Below, one piece after another: positions 56,846 through 64,000 of a DNA stretch of 64,000 bases. Every line of letters starts with the position of its first letter. The first letter of the stretch is position 1. The position numbers were made by a program, and so were the translations under genes. The stretch is from positions 1,260,001 through 1,324,000 of the forward strand of contig NC_014212.1 in NCBI RefSeq assembly GCF_000092125.1, read 5' to 3'. The notes under the pieces were generated by a model. The model ran no database searches and had not been told where the DNA came from. It was given only the letters and a program-made list of their open reading frames with translations. Source of the DNA: Allomeiothermus silvanus DSM 9946 (lineage in GTDB: Bacteria; Deinococcota; Deinococci; Deinococcales; Thermaceae).

Positions 56846-59161
56846 CTACTGGCCGGTGGCGGCTTGCTGCTCTTTGACGATGTTGGCGGTGATAATCACG
56901 ATCAGCTCTTCTTGCTTGTTCTCGGCGGTGGTTTGTTTAAAGAGGGCTCCGATGATGGGGATGTCGCCCAGCAGGGGAACCTTGTTCTCGGTGTTGGTGG
57001 TGGTGGTCTGGACCAACCCACCCATCACCACGGTCTGCCCGTCTTTGATACGGAAGCTCGAGAGGGTGCTGTTGACGGGCAAGAAGGTGCGGTCGGGGGC
57101 CAGCACCTGGGGCTGCTCGCCGGTCTGGGTGTAGACCTCGAGGATGATCTGACCGTCCGGGGTGATGCGGGGGCGCAACCTGAGGGTGAGGCCCACATCG
57201 AACTCTCGTACGCTTTGCTGTCCGCCTCCCTGGCTAGTGCTAGCGGTAGTCGTTACAATGAGGAGCTTGCCCCCCGCTTTCAGCTCGGCTCCAGCGGCGT
57301 TGGCTTGCCGCAGGTCGCTGGTGTCGTTACCGTAGCCGCTCTCGACGAGCAAGTTGGCGTCGGAGATGCGGCGGGAGAGGTTTTGGCTCTCGAGGGCGTT
57401 CAGGGTGGCCCGGATGTTCAAGGAGGCCAGGCTGCGGGTTGCATCGAAGATCAGGCTCAATCCCTTCTCAAGGATCGAAGCCACTAGATTGCCGCCCGAG
57501 ATGGTCTCCCACTTGAGACCTAGCTCGCGGATCACGCTGCTGTTGACCGCTTGGATGCGCACCTGAAGTTGCACTTGCTGCTTGGGAACGTCGAGCTGGG
57601 CCAGCGTCACCTCGAAGTTGCGAATCTGCGCGTCGCTACCCACGGCGATGATGCTGTTGGTGCTGGGATCGGCGACCAGGCTCGGCAACCCAGGGGAAGT
57701 GGAGGGCTGGGTACCGCCGGTGGTCGAACCGCCTCCTGCTTTGCTCAGTGCTTCCGCCAGGGCCGGAGCGTTGGCGAACTTCAGCTTGTAGACCCGCTGG
57801 GTGCGCGAAGCGGCGGCGGCTTGCTCGCTGGTGGGTTTGTCCAGGTTGGTGATGAGGTCCGCCACTTCCTGCTGCTGCTTCTCGGTGCCGCGCACCACTA
57901 CTATCGGCTGGCCCTCGATGACCTCGGCGCTAATCCCCTTGACCTCTTTGCGTAGGAAGTCGGCGATGCGAGCGGCGTTAGCAAAGTTGAGGGTATAGAT
58001 GCGGCGGACAACGGGTTCGCTGGTTGGAGCCTGGACGATGGGGGTATCTACGGCCTTGAGGATCTCGGCGAGCTGGGTGTGCTGGGCTTCGGTGGCGTTG
58101 GCGAAAAGCCCGTTGGGGTTGCCCGGGATGGGCTCGAGGCCGACTCCCTTGAGGTCGCCGGTCAGGAGGGGCTGGAGCCTTTGGCTGGCCTGCTCGAAGG
58201 TGAGGTTTTGCAGGGTGTAGGGCCGTTTGAAGGCACGGGCTAAGTCGGCGGTCTTGAGGAGTTCATCCAGTTTTTTCAGTTCGGCATCGGTTCCGCGGAT
58301 GTAGGCAGCTTTAGGGTTGGTGGGTACTACTGAGATCTCGAGGCTAGGTAACTGCCCGAGGAGAAAGTTCTGTAGATCGGCAAAGGAGACGTTTTGCAAC
58401 GTGTAGAGGCGCTCGGTTTTGTTGACCTGGGCCTGTTGCCCGACCGGGGTAGCCCCCCCCGCCAGCACCTCGTAGATATAGCGGCCTTTGGCGAGCGTGT
58501 CCTGGAAGCGGTTGTGCTGGGCAGTAGTACCTACGATGGAGGAGAGGGCGGCCAAGGTGTTGCCCTGCTGCACCACAATCCAGTTCACCGAGAGGCTGCC
58601 GAACTCAGTGGTGGCAAAGGGGATGAAGTTGTCTTTGACCCAGGCCTTGGCCTTCTCGTAGTCGATCTTGCTGCCGTCAATGTAGACCACCGGGGGAATG
58701 CTCACCAAGTAGAGCACCCGGCTGCGGTCTCCTACCCGCTGCTGGGCCTCGGAGAGCGAGGTGATGAGCGCACTGGGGGCCACCACGATGGTGTTGGTTC
58801 CAATGAGCTGATAGTCCAGGCTCAACTGGACTCCGTAGGTGTTGAAGATCAGGTCCCACACCTGACGGAAGGGCCGCCCCTCAAAGTCGAGCTTGATGTT
58901 GGGCAGGGCGGGTTTGGCGTTGGCGGCGTTCCCGTCTGTAGGGAACTCCCGGTAGATAAGGGGCTGGAGCCCGACGGATTTGGCGAGGGCCTCGAGCACC
59001 ACATCGAGGGGGAGGGTGGGAACGGTCTGAGAGTTTGCGATATTCGCGATATTCAACCGCACCGGGGCGTCGAAGCGGCTGTCGGTAGGGAGGCTACCCG
59101 CCCAGCCAAAGCTCGCCAAGCCGAAGCTGAGCAGGGCCAGCGTTGCCAGCAGTCGTTTCAT
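56846..59161 (-). CDS. pilQ: Type IV pilus secretin PilQ
   Basis: Outer-membrane secretin through which pili and, in Thermus, DNA pass. A signal peptide (MKRLLATLALLSFGLASFGWAG) is followed by several N0/N1/KH-like STN ring domains with repeated YTLQN-VSFADLQNF / RIYTLNFANAARIADF patterns, and a secretin barrel (about 560-770; QVQLQVRIQAVNSSVIRELG, VPLLGDIPIIGALFKQT). The frame also has an ATG at 59182, but MKRLLA fits the signal sequence. About 771 residues. Confidence 0.93.
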   Translation of the reverse strand: MKRLLATLALLSFGLASFGWAGSLPTDSRFDAPVRLNIANIANSQTVPTLPLDVVLEALAKSVGLQPLIYREFPTDGNAANAKPALPNIKLDFEGRPFRQVWDLIFNTYGVQLSLDYQLIGTNTIVVAPSALITSLSEAQQRVGDRSRVLYLVSIPPVVYIDGSKIDYEKAKAWVKDNFIPFATTEFGSLSVNWIVVQQGNTLAALSSIVGTTAQHNRFQDTLAKGRYIYEVLAGGATPVGQQAQVNKTERLYTLQNVSFADLQNFLLGQLPSLEISVVPTNPKAAYIRGTDAELKKLDELLKTADLARAFKRPYTLQNLTFEQASQRLQPLLTGDLKGVGLEPIPGNPNGLFANATEAQHTQLAEILKAVDTPIVQAPTSEPVVRRIYTLNFANAARIADFLRKEVKGISAEVIEGQPIVVVRGTEKQQQEVADLITNLDKPTSEQAAAASRTQRVYKLKFANAPALAEALSKAGGGSTTGGTQPSTSPGLPSLVADPSTNSIIAVGSDAQIRNFEVTLAQLDVPKQQVQLQVRIQAVNSSVIRELGLKWETISGGNLVASILEKGLSLIFDATRSLASLNIRATLNALESQNLSRRISDANLLVESGYGNDTSDLRQANAAGAELKAGGKLLIVTTTASTSQGGGQQSVREFDVGLTLRLRPRITPDGQIILEVYTQTGEQPQVLAPDRTFLPVNSTLSSFRIKDGQTVVMGGLVQTTTTNTENKVPLLGDIPIIGALFKQTTAENKQEELIVIITANIVKEQQAATGQ

Positions 59162-59165
59162 AGCT

Positions 59166-60146
59166 TCATTCACCGCCTTCAAGTTTGATGGCTAAGGACT
59201 CATTGCCGCGCACCAGGGTTGCTTCGTTTGCGGTCATGGTTTTGACCAGGACTTCGGTACCGGGGATCTTCTCTCCCACCGGAACCACGACATAGCCTTC
59301 CTTGGTCTGGAACACCGCTACGCTAGTCGGCCCGAGGGTGGTCATGGCCAGCTTAATGCCCTGCTCCTGCACGAACCCGGCTAGCCCAGTGGGGGCCGCT
59401 GGGGTTTGCGGTGCGGCAGGCTGAGAAGCCGTAGAGGTCTGGGGAGTAGGAGTAGCGGGACGGGGAGCGGGCTGGGCCACCTCGCGCTCGAGGGGGCTAA
59501 GCCGCAAGGGAAGCGCCCCGCCGGAGAGGGTGGCCATCCCCGACAAGGAAGCTGGAACTCCTGCGGCCCGTGGCGCTGCGACTTGGGGGCGGGGGGTGAG
59601 CGGGGTGGGTGTCGGATTGCTCGGGGGCAGCGGTGTGCTCGGCAGGGGAACACTGGGTTGGCGAACCTGGACCCGGGCCGAGGTGCTGGGGATGGAAGTG
59701 GGCTGCGGAAGGCTGGCCGTGGCCTGGTTGGGTGGCGCGGCAGTCTCGATGATCAGCGGCACGAAGGGGTTCGGCGGCGCCTGTCCCTGCACCCGCCCGG
59801 GCACCCGGGGGCCAGGAGTACTGGTCTGGCCCCCGGTCTCCGGCTGAGCTGGAGCCTGAGTCGCCAGGAAGGGGATCGGCAGCACCTCGAGGGGCCGAGC
59901 GGGCACCGCGGTTCCCAGTGAAGGGCCATCGGCCCCCGGCTGGCGCCGGTACTCAGGGGCCGGGGAAGTTTCCATCGGGGTGGTTCGGGGTGGGGAGGTA
60001 GTCTCGCTGGTCGGTGGGAGGGGGCTAGCCGCCTGGTTCTGCCCCGGCAGGAAGAACAGCACATACCACAGGGTGACTCCCAAAGCCAATAGCGCTACCG
60101 CGATCAGCACCTTAGTGGACTGAGGGAGCTGTCTGAGCCAGTTCAT
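59166..60146 (-). CDS. pilW: Pilus assembly protein PilW (PilP-like position)
   Basis: In the place that Thermus PilW occupies between pilO and pilQ. One N-terminal membrane helix (about 15-33, VLIAVALLALGVTLWYVLFF) is followed by a long Pro/Thr/Ser-rich linker (about 40-220) and a C-terminal region of beta type (ALKLAMTTLGPTSVAVFQTK-like, VVPVGEKIPGTEVLVKTM), PilP-like. It should link the inner-membrane PilMNO to PilQ. Sequence conservation is weak; the call relies on context. Confidence 0.8.
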   Translation of the reverse strand: MNWLRQLPQSTKVLIAVALLALGVTLWYVLFFLPGQNQAASPLPPTSETTSPPRTTPMETSPAPEYRRQPGADGPSLGTAVPARPLEVLPIPFLATQAPAQPETGGQTSTPGPRVPGRVQGQAPPNPFVPLIIETAAPPNQATASLPQPTSIPSTSARVQVRQPSVPLPSTPLPPSNPTPTPLTPRPQVAAPRAAGVPASLSGMATLSGGALPLRLSPLEREVAQPAPRPATPTPQTSTASQPAAPQTPAAPTGLAGFVQEQGIKLAMTTLGPTSVAVFQTKEGYVVVPVGEKIPGTEVLVKTMTANEATLVRGNESLAIKLEGGE

Positions 60147-60847
60147 GGCCGACCTCCCGGGGCCGGGTTGCCGCTGCCTTGCGGAGCCTGGTTAGCGGGC
60201 TGGGGCGCATTTCCGGGTGCTTGGTAGACGTATACCGTCATGGTCAGGCTGGTGTTGATGATAGGGTTGGTGGTCTGCTCGGTGGTCCCGCCCAGGCTCA
60301 GGTTGAGCCCGGAGATGGTGCTGAAGCGCTGCAGCTCCTCGAGTCGGCGCAAGAAGACGTATAGCTCGGAGAAAGGCGATTCGAGCTGGAGGGCCAGGCT
60401 TACGCTGCGCACGCCCTGTACATCGGTCTGGGCTACCGGCGAGCGCTGGATGCTGCGCACCGTGACCCCGCTTTGGCGGGCTTGCTGAGCTAGTGAGGCC
60501 AGCACATCGGCCAGGCGTTCTTGCGGCGGAAGCTCGCGCAGGAACTGCTGTTGGCGGGCCTCGAGTTCGGCGATGGTGTTACGGAGTTGCCCCAGTGCGG
60601 CCTGGGCCCGACGGCCCCGATCACGGGCCGCCTGTAGGTCATCGATGCCCAAGTCCTCCGGCAGCGGGCCGTTCACCGGGATAGTAGGCGCTACGGTCTC
60701 GCCGTTGCTGCCCAGCCGGACGAACTCGGCCTGTTGGCGCAGAGGCTGCACGATCAGGTAGAACCACAGCACCCCCACCAGGATGGCCGCCACGATGGCG
60801 ATCAAGGACCACTCGCGCTGTCCGAGTCTAGCGAGCACCTTGCTCAC
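60143..60847 (-). CDS. pilO: Type IV pilus inner-membrane protein PilO
   Basis: 234 residues; a membrane helix near 14-32 (IAIVAAILVGVLWFYLIVQPL), a coiled coil (about 70-105, ARDRGRRAQAALGQLRNTIA) and a ferredoxin-like fold C-terminus (SLALQLESPFSELYVFLRRL). It ends in a Pro/Gly-rich tail. It overlaps pilN by 20 nt and pilW by 4 nt, so expression is coupled. Confidence 0.9.
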   Translation of the reverse strand: MSKVLARLGQREWSLIAIVAAILVGVLWFYLIVQPLRQQAEFVRLGSNGETVAPTIPVNGPLPEDLGIDDLQAARDRGRRAQAALGQLRNTIAELEARQQQFLRELPPQERLADVLASLAQQARQSGVTVRSIQRSPVAQTDVQGVRSVSLALQLESPFSELYVFLRRLEELQRFSTISGLNLSLGGTTEQTTNPIINTSLTMTVYVYQAPGNAPQPANQAPQGSGNPAPGGRP

Positions 60848-61463
60848 CTCCTTGAGGTGCTTCGACCATGCCCACGGTGGCGCTAAAGGTGTAGAGGCCG
60901 CGGTTTGGGTCGAGGGTGGCTTGTTGGAAGTTGATTCCGAAACGGGGGGAGGATTCGAAGGCCTCGATGAAGCGGACCAGTTGGGCCTGGCCCAAGGCTT
61001 CGCCCTGCAGGCTGAACTCCACCTTCACCGGTTTGCCGTCATAGAGATTTTCGCCTCCAGGGGCGGGTTGGTTCCCCTGACCCCGCAGGCTGGCCCCGAT
61101 ACTGCGCAGGGCTACCCCGAAGCGGCCATTCTCGCGGGGGATTTGATTGACGAAGGTGGCGATATTGTCCGACCAGCGCACCCGGCGGTTTTCCAGCTGA
61201 GTCCGCACCTGCTCGAGGGGCTGAAGCTCTTGTTGACGGCGCAGCAGGTCTTGCTGCTCGCGGATGGCAGGCCGCAGTACATCCACCTCTAAGCGCAGCT
61301 GGTCGCGTTCGTCCTCGAGGGCCTGGAGCTGGCTCCAAGCGGAATAGTGCAGATAGCCTACAATGCCCAGTACCGCCGCTACGAAGAGGATCGCCACCAG
61401 CCGCCACCAACCGGGCTCGATCCGGCGGCGCAGGTTTTTGGGGAGGAGGTTGAGCCTAATCAA
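60828..61463 (-). CDS. pilN: Type IV pilus inner-membrane protein PilN
   Basis: 211 residues; the cytoplasmic N-terminus MIRLNLLPKNLRRRIEP is the conserved PilM-binding INLLP-type motif, then a membrane helix near 21-40 and a coiled coil (about 48-90, EDERDQLRLEVDVLRPAIRE). The last about 90 residues form the paired fold with PilO. It overlaps pilM by 8 nt. Confidence 0.92.
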   Translation of the reverse strand: MIRLNLLPKNLRRRIEPGWWRLVAILFVAAVLGIVGYLHYSAWSQLQALEDERDQLRLEVDVLRPAIREQQDLLRRQQELQPLEQVRTQLENRRVRWSDNIATFVNQIPRENGRFGVALRSIGASLRGQGNQPAPGGENLYDGKPVKVEFSLQGEALGQAQLVRFIEAFESSPRFGINFQQATLDPNRGLYTFSATVGMVEAPQGGEQGAR

Positions 61464-62595
61464 GCGGGTTCACCCCCCGTAAAGCCAGCCCTAGCGGGAC
61501 GGTGAACTCGGGGGCCAGGCTACGCAGGTAGTCCCCATCAAAGCGGTTTTTGTCGAAGGAGATGTTTTGCCAGGGGTCGGCGGGCTCGAGCGGGATTCCC
61601 AAGGTGTCCGATAGCAGCGGAACCAGCCCGCGCAGCTTGCTGCCCCCCCCGGCCACAAAGCCCTGCTCGATGCCCAGGTCGCCCACTTGCACCCGGAAGA
61701 ACTCCAGGCTACGCCTTAGCTCGGTGGTGAGCTCTACCAGCACCGGACGAATGGCGTCGTACATGCGGGCTGGGTTGAAGCGCTCGCGCTCGGCATCGAA
61801 GTCTAAGAGGAGTTCTTCATCTTCGGTGGGGATGGTGGCCAGGCCGTAGCTCTTCTTGGCTTCCTCGGCAGCCACTGGGTCCAAGTTGAAAGCCCGCCCG
61901 ATGGCGGCGGTGAAGTCCTTGCCGGAGAGGTTGATGATGCGGTTTAGCAAGAGCCGCTCGCCCCGGGTTAGCACTAGGGCGCTGGACTCGGCCCCGACCT
62001 CCAGGAAGAGCGTTACCGGGGCCTGCCCGTTCTCGCCTTTGAGCTGGTGCTCCATCGGCCTGAGCCCGGCGAAAGGTTTTACATCGATGACCAAGGGCTC
62101 GAGCCCCGCGGCCTTGATGGCCTCAACCAATCCCGCTACCGTTTCCTGGCGGGCTGCCCCGACTACTACTTCCATCTGCTCCCCGTCTGCGATGGTCTCT
62201 GGATCATCCAAAGGAGCAAAGTCCAGCACCACCTCGTCAATGGGGAAAGGGATGTACCGCTCGGCTTCCCAGCGCACGGCCTCCTCGAGCTGCTTGGGCA
62301 GCATCTTGGGCACCTGGATGGTACGGGTGATCACGGCCAGGTTGCTGGCGGCAGCCACCACGTAGCGTTTGCGGGTGCGTAACTCGCCCAGCATATCGCG
62401 CAACTCCCCGGCCAATACCCCCGGCTCCACGATGGCTCCGTCCTGGATGGTGCCTGGCGGTGTAGGACGGATGGCCAAACCGCGGAGGGTGGGAGGGTAG
62501 CCGGATAGCTCCACCAGCTTGAGGTTGGCCGAACCGATCTCGAGGCCCAATGCCTCGACCCGTGGCCGTAACAAGCTGCTTAATAGCTCTCGCAC
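61456..62595 (-). CDS. pilM: Actin-like type IV pilus protein PilM
   Basis: Cytoplasmic actin-fold ATP-binding protein that holds the PilN tail. LGLEIGSANLKLVELSG is the phosphate-1 motif, PQLEEAVRWEAERYIPFPID the interaction part and GFVAGGGSKLRGLVPLLSD the adenosine motif. Start at GTG 62595 (VRELLSSLLRPR) after AAAGGGGGCAGA; a longer frame lacks support. TATACT about 24 nt upstream is the probable -10. About 379 residues. Confidence 0.93.
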   Translation of the reverse strand: MRELLSSLLRPRVEALGLEIGSANLKLVELSGYPPTLRGLAIRPTPPGTIQDGAIVEPGVLAGELRDMLGELRTRKRYVVAAASNLAVITRTIQVPKMLPKQLEEAVRWEAERYIPFPIDEVVLDFAPLDDPETIADGEQMEVVVGAARQETVAGLVEAIKAAGLEPLVIDVKPFAGLRPMEHQLKGENGQAPVTLFLEVGAESSALVLTRGERLLLNRIINLSGKDFTAAIGRAFNLDPVAAEEAKKSYGLATIPTEDEELLLDFDAERERFNPARMYDAIRPVLVELTTELRRSLEFFRVQVGDLGIEQGFVAGGGSKLRGLVPLLSDTLGIPLEPADPWQNISFDKNRFDGDYLRSLAPEFTVPLGLALRGVNPLD

Positions 62596-62672
62596 TCTGC
62601 CCCCTTTCAACTCACTGGAGTATAACAAGCTAAAACCGCTACCCTGTGGCTAATCGTCACATCCGGTCGTAC

Positions 62673-62813
62673 GTGGAAAAAATAAGGCTTAACTTGGCGT
62701 CTTCTCTCCATCACGGCGCGCAGAAAACCCTGACCCCTAGCGAATATGCCCGCATCTTACCTCCATTTCCTGGGGTTTCTGAGGGAGATCTGAAAAAGAT
62801 TAAGGACGACTAA
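62673..62813 (+). CDS. Small hypothetical ORF (46 aa), uncertain
   Basis: GTG-initiated frame encoding VEKIRLNLASSLHHGAQKTL and ending GVSEGDLKKIKDD. The composition is protein-like (Pro-Pro-Phe-Pro-Gly turn, acidic and basic end), but there is no good SD and the strand opposes both neighbours. It may be a gene remnant. Confidence 0.25.
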   Translation: MEKIRLNLASSLHHGAQKTLTPSEYARILPPFPGVSEGDLKKIKDD

Positions 62814-62814
62814 A

Positions 62815-62922
62815 GCAGGGGCGATGGAGCAGGAAAATACGCTGGAATCCTACCAAGATCTCCAGGGAGGTGACCGCATAGGTTAGCAGGTGAGTTGTCC
62901 TACCTCACCAAGCTGCCCCTGC
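62815..62922. other. Structured intergenic segment closed by an 8-bp stem
   Basis: GCAGGGGC (62815-62822) pairs with GCCCCTGC (62915-62922). Inside, CTGG/CCAG and GGTGAG/CTCACC form two further arms, giving a possible three-way fold of 108 nt. It sits upstream of pilM on the minus strand; no class of riboswitch or RNA was recognised. Confidence 0.5.
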
Positions 62923-63000
62923 GAGGGTTGACCCCCTAGAGCGGTACCCACGGAACGATTTCCATACCCCAAGCAAGCAGGGCAACCGCGCGGGGTGGCT

Positions 63001-64000
63001 CTAAAGCGCAGCAGCGACGGCCTTGGCGAACTCGAGCGTGCCTGCTTTGCCCCCCAAGTCAGGGGTAAGGGGGCCTTGCTCGAGGGTTATGTCTACGGCT
63101 TTCTCGATGCGGCGAGCGGTTTCGTGCTCCCCCAGATAGTCAAGCATTATGGCCGCTGAGAGGATGGCGGCGGTAGGGTTGGCGACCCCCTTCCCGGCGA
63201 TGTCCGGGGCGGAACCATGTACCGGCTCGAAGATGGCGGCCTGCTCGCCGATGTTGCCCGAGGGCGCGATACCCAGGCCACCTACCAGCCCCGCGGTGAG
63301 GTCGGAGAGGATATCGCCAAAGAGGTTTTCCATTACCAGCACGTCGAAGCTCTGTGGGTTGCGCACCAGCCGCATGGCGCAGGCGTCCACAATCACCTCG
63401 GAAACCTGGATATCGGGATAGTGTTTGGCGGCGTCGTAGGCGGCCTCGAGGAAAAGCCCATCAGAAAGCGGCAGGACGTTGGCCTTGTGCACCAGTGCCA
63501 GTTGCTTGCGGCGGGTGCGGGCCAGCTTGAGGGCGTACTCCACGATCCGATAGCTGGCGTCGTAGGTGATGACCCGGTCGGCGATCGCCACCTTGCCTTT
63601 GGCGTAGCGGCGCTCCTGCTCAACATAAAGCCCCTCGGTGTTCTCGCGCACCACAACCAAATCGGTTCCCGGGGTGGAGCCTTTAACCGGGTGGTGCTTG
63701 GCCGGACGCACATTGGCGAAAAGGTCTAGCCGGCGGCGCAGGTAGCGAATAGCCCCGAAAAAGCCCTCTACTTTCTTGGTAGGGCTGGTAGCGGCTCCGA
63801 AGAGGGTGGCGTCGGCGGATTTGACAATCTCTACGGTCTCCTCGGGCACCGAGGTACCTCTTCGCTCGAAGGTCTCCCAGCCTGCCTCAGCCTCCACGAA
63901 CTCACACTTGAGCCCGGTAGCCTCGAGCACGTGCCTGGCTGCCGGGACTACTTCGTGGCCGATACCGTCGCCTTCAATTAAGCAGATTCGATAAACTCGA
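63001..64000 (-). CDS. hicd: Homoisocitrate dehydrogenase, 5' end outside window
   Basis: Beta-decarboxylating dehydrogenase of the alpha-aminoadipate lysine pathway that oxidises homoisocitrate to 2-oxoadipate. [40 protein letters not shown] and [20 protein letters not shown] follow the Thermus enzyme closely; [18 protein letters not shown] includes the substrate loop. [20 protein letters not shown] carries metal Asp, and [20 protein letters not shown] the NAD site. The frame at the edge reads [20 protein letters not shown], so only a few residues are missing. Confidence 0.93.
   Translation of the reverse strand, partial: RVYRICLIEGDGIGHEVVPAARHVLEATGLKCEFVEAEAGWETFERRGTSVPEETVEIVKSADATLFGAATSPTKKVEGFFGAIRYLRRRLDLFANVRPAKHHPVKGSTPGTDLVVVRENTEGLYVEQERRYAKGKVAIADRVITYDASYRIVEYALKLARTRRKQLALVHKANVLPLSDGLFLEAAYDAAKHYPDIQVSEVIVDACAMRLVRNPQSFDVLVMENLFGDILSDLTAGLVGGLGIAPSGNIGEQAAIFEPVHGSAPDIAGKGVANPTAAILSAAIMLDYLGEHETARRIEKAVDITLEQGPLTPDLGGKAGTLEFAKAVAAAL

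Larger units (their letters stand above)
62596..63000. other. Region between pilM and homoisocitrate dehydrogenase gene
   Basis: Holds the pilM promoter (TATACT at 62619-62624 minus), a small uncertain frame (62673-62813 plus) and a structured segment (62815-62922). The rest shows nothing recognisable. Confidence 0.6.

Overview
The window looks like chromosome of a thermophilic Deinococcota bacterium of the Meiothermus/Thermus group. The evidence is: a complex I operon in the Thermus order A-B-C-D-E-F-G; a homoisocitrate dehydrogenase of the alpha-aminoadipate lysine pathway; an isocitrate dehydrogenase with the long Thermus-type C-terminal extension; a pilM-N-O-W-Q operon; a glutaminyl-tRNA synthetase with a YqeY/GatB-like tail as in Deinococcus; high GC; and several starts that look leaderless. 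Presence of the hexamer CTCGAG in almost every gene is a strong compositional signature. No tRNA, rRNA or CRISPR array was recognised.

Layout. 1-6360 (minus): nuoG (partial) to nuoA. 6536-9949 (minus): an acyl-CoA-ligase-like enzyme, a LysM/Ig membrane protein with a small coiled-coil partner, a RidA remnant and a zinc-ribbon protein. 10132-17325: a Cys/Met-metabolism PLP enzyme, a GrpB-nucleotidyltransferase fusion, purK, sbtA-sbtB (bicarbonate transporter and PII-like regulator), purE and icd. A 90-bp multi-hairpin repeat occurs in inverted orientation on both sides of the GrpB/purK pair. 17331-20044: three tandem TerC-family genes, the first behind a probable yybP-ykoY manganese riboswitch and terminator. 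20118-23717: esterase, glnS and a 50-residue membrane protein.

23841-26859 is a GH13 glucan-enzyme gene split by a 1.39-kb IS256-family element with a 9-bp target duplication; removing the element restores the frame exactly. 27016-30662 is a polysaccharide cluster (GH1-like protein, UDP-galactopyranose mutase, glycosyltransferase). A Crp-family regulator and an atypical NRAMP-like transporter follow. 33615-36466 (plus) holds a Cys-less thioredoxin-like protein, an SRPBCC protein, a diacylglycerol-kinase-family enzyme whose start lies at an A8 tract, and a PHP phosphoesterase. Next come an outer-membrane-like fragment, a Rad52/DdrA-like protein and an AI-2E-family permease.

39304-42348 is a B12-dependent ribonucleotide reductase behind a cobalamin riboswitch. 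42686-49193: GH13 glycosidase, gmk-rpoZ, argR, an IS481-like element, marC and a GAF/GGDEF diguanylate cyclase. 49236-56741: recN, sulfurtransferase, acpS, an rRNA m5C methyltransferase and the aroC-aroK-aroB operon. 56846-62595 is the type IV pilus / DNA-uptake assembly operon pilM to pilQ. The window ends inside the homoisocitrate dehydrogenase gene.

Most notable observations: all four ligands of the N7 iron-sulfur cluster are missing from NuoG; the inverted 90-bp multi-hairpin element; the A8 junction that could join or separate an SRPBCC protein and a lipid kinase; short repeats that have entered coding sequence in frame; the NRAMP-like protein without the usual metal-site motifs; and uncharacterised structured segments at 18354-18412 and 62815-62922.
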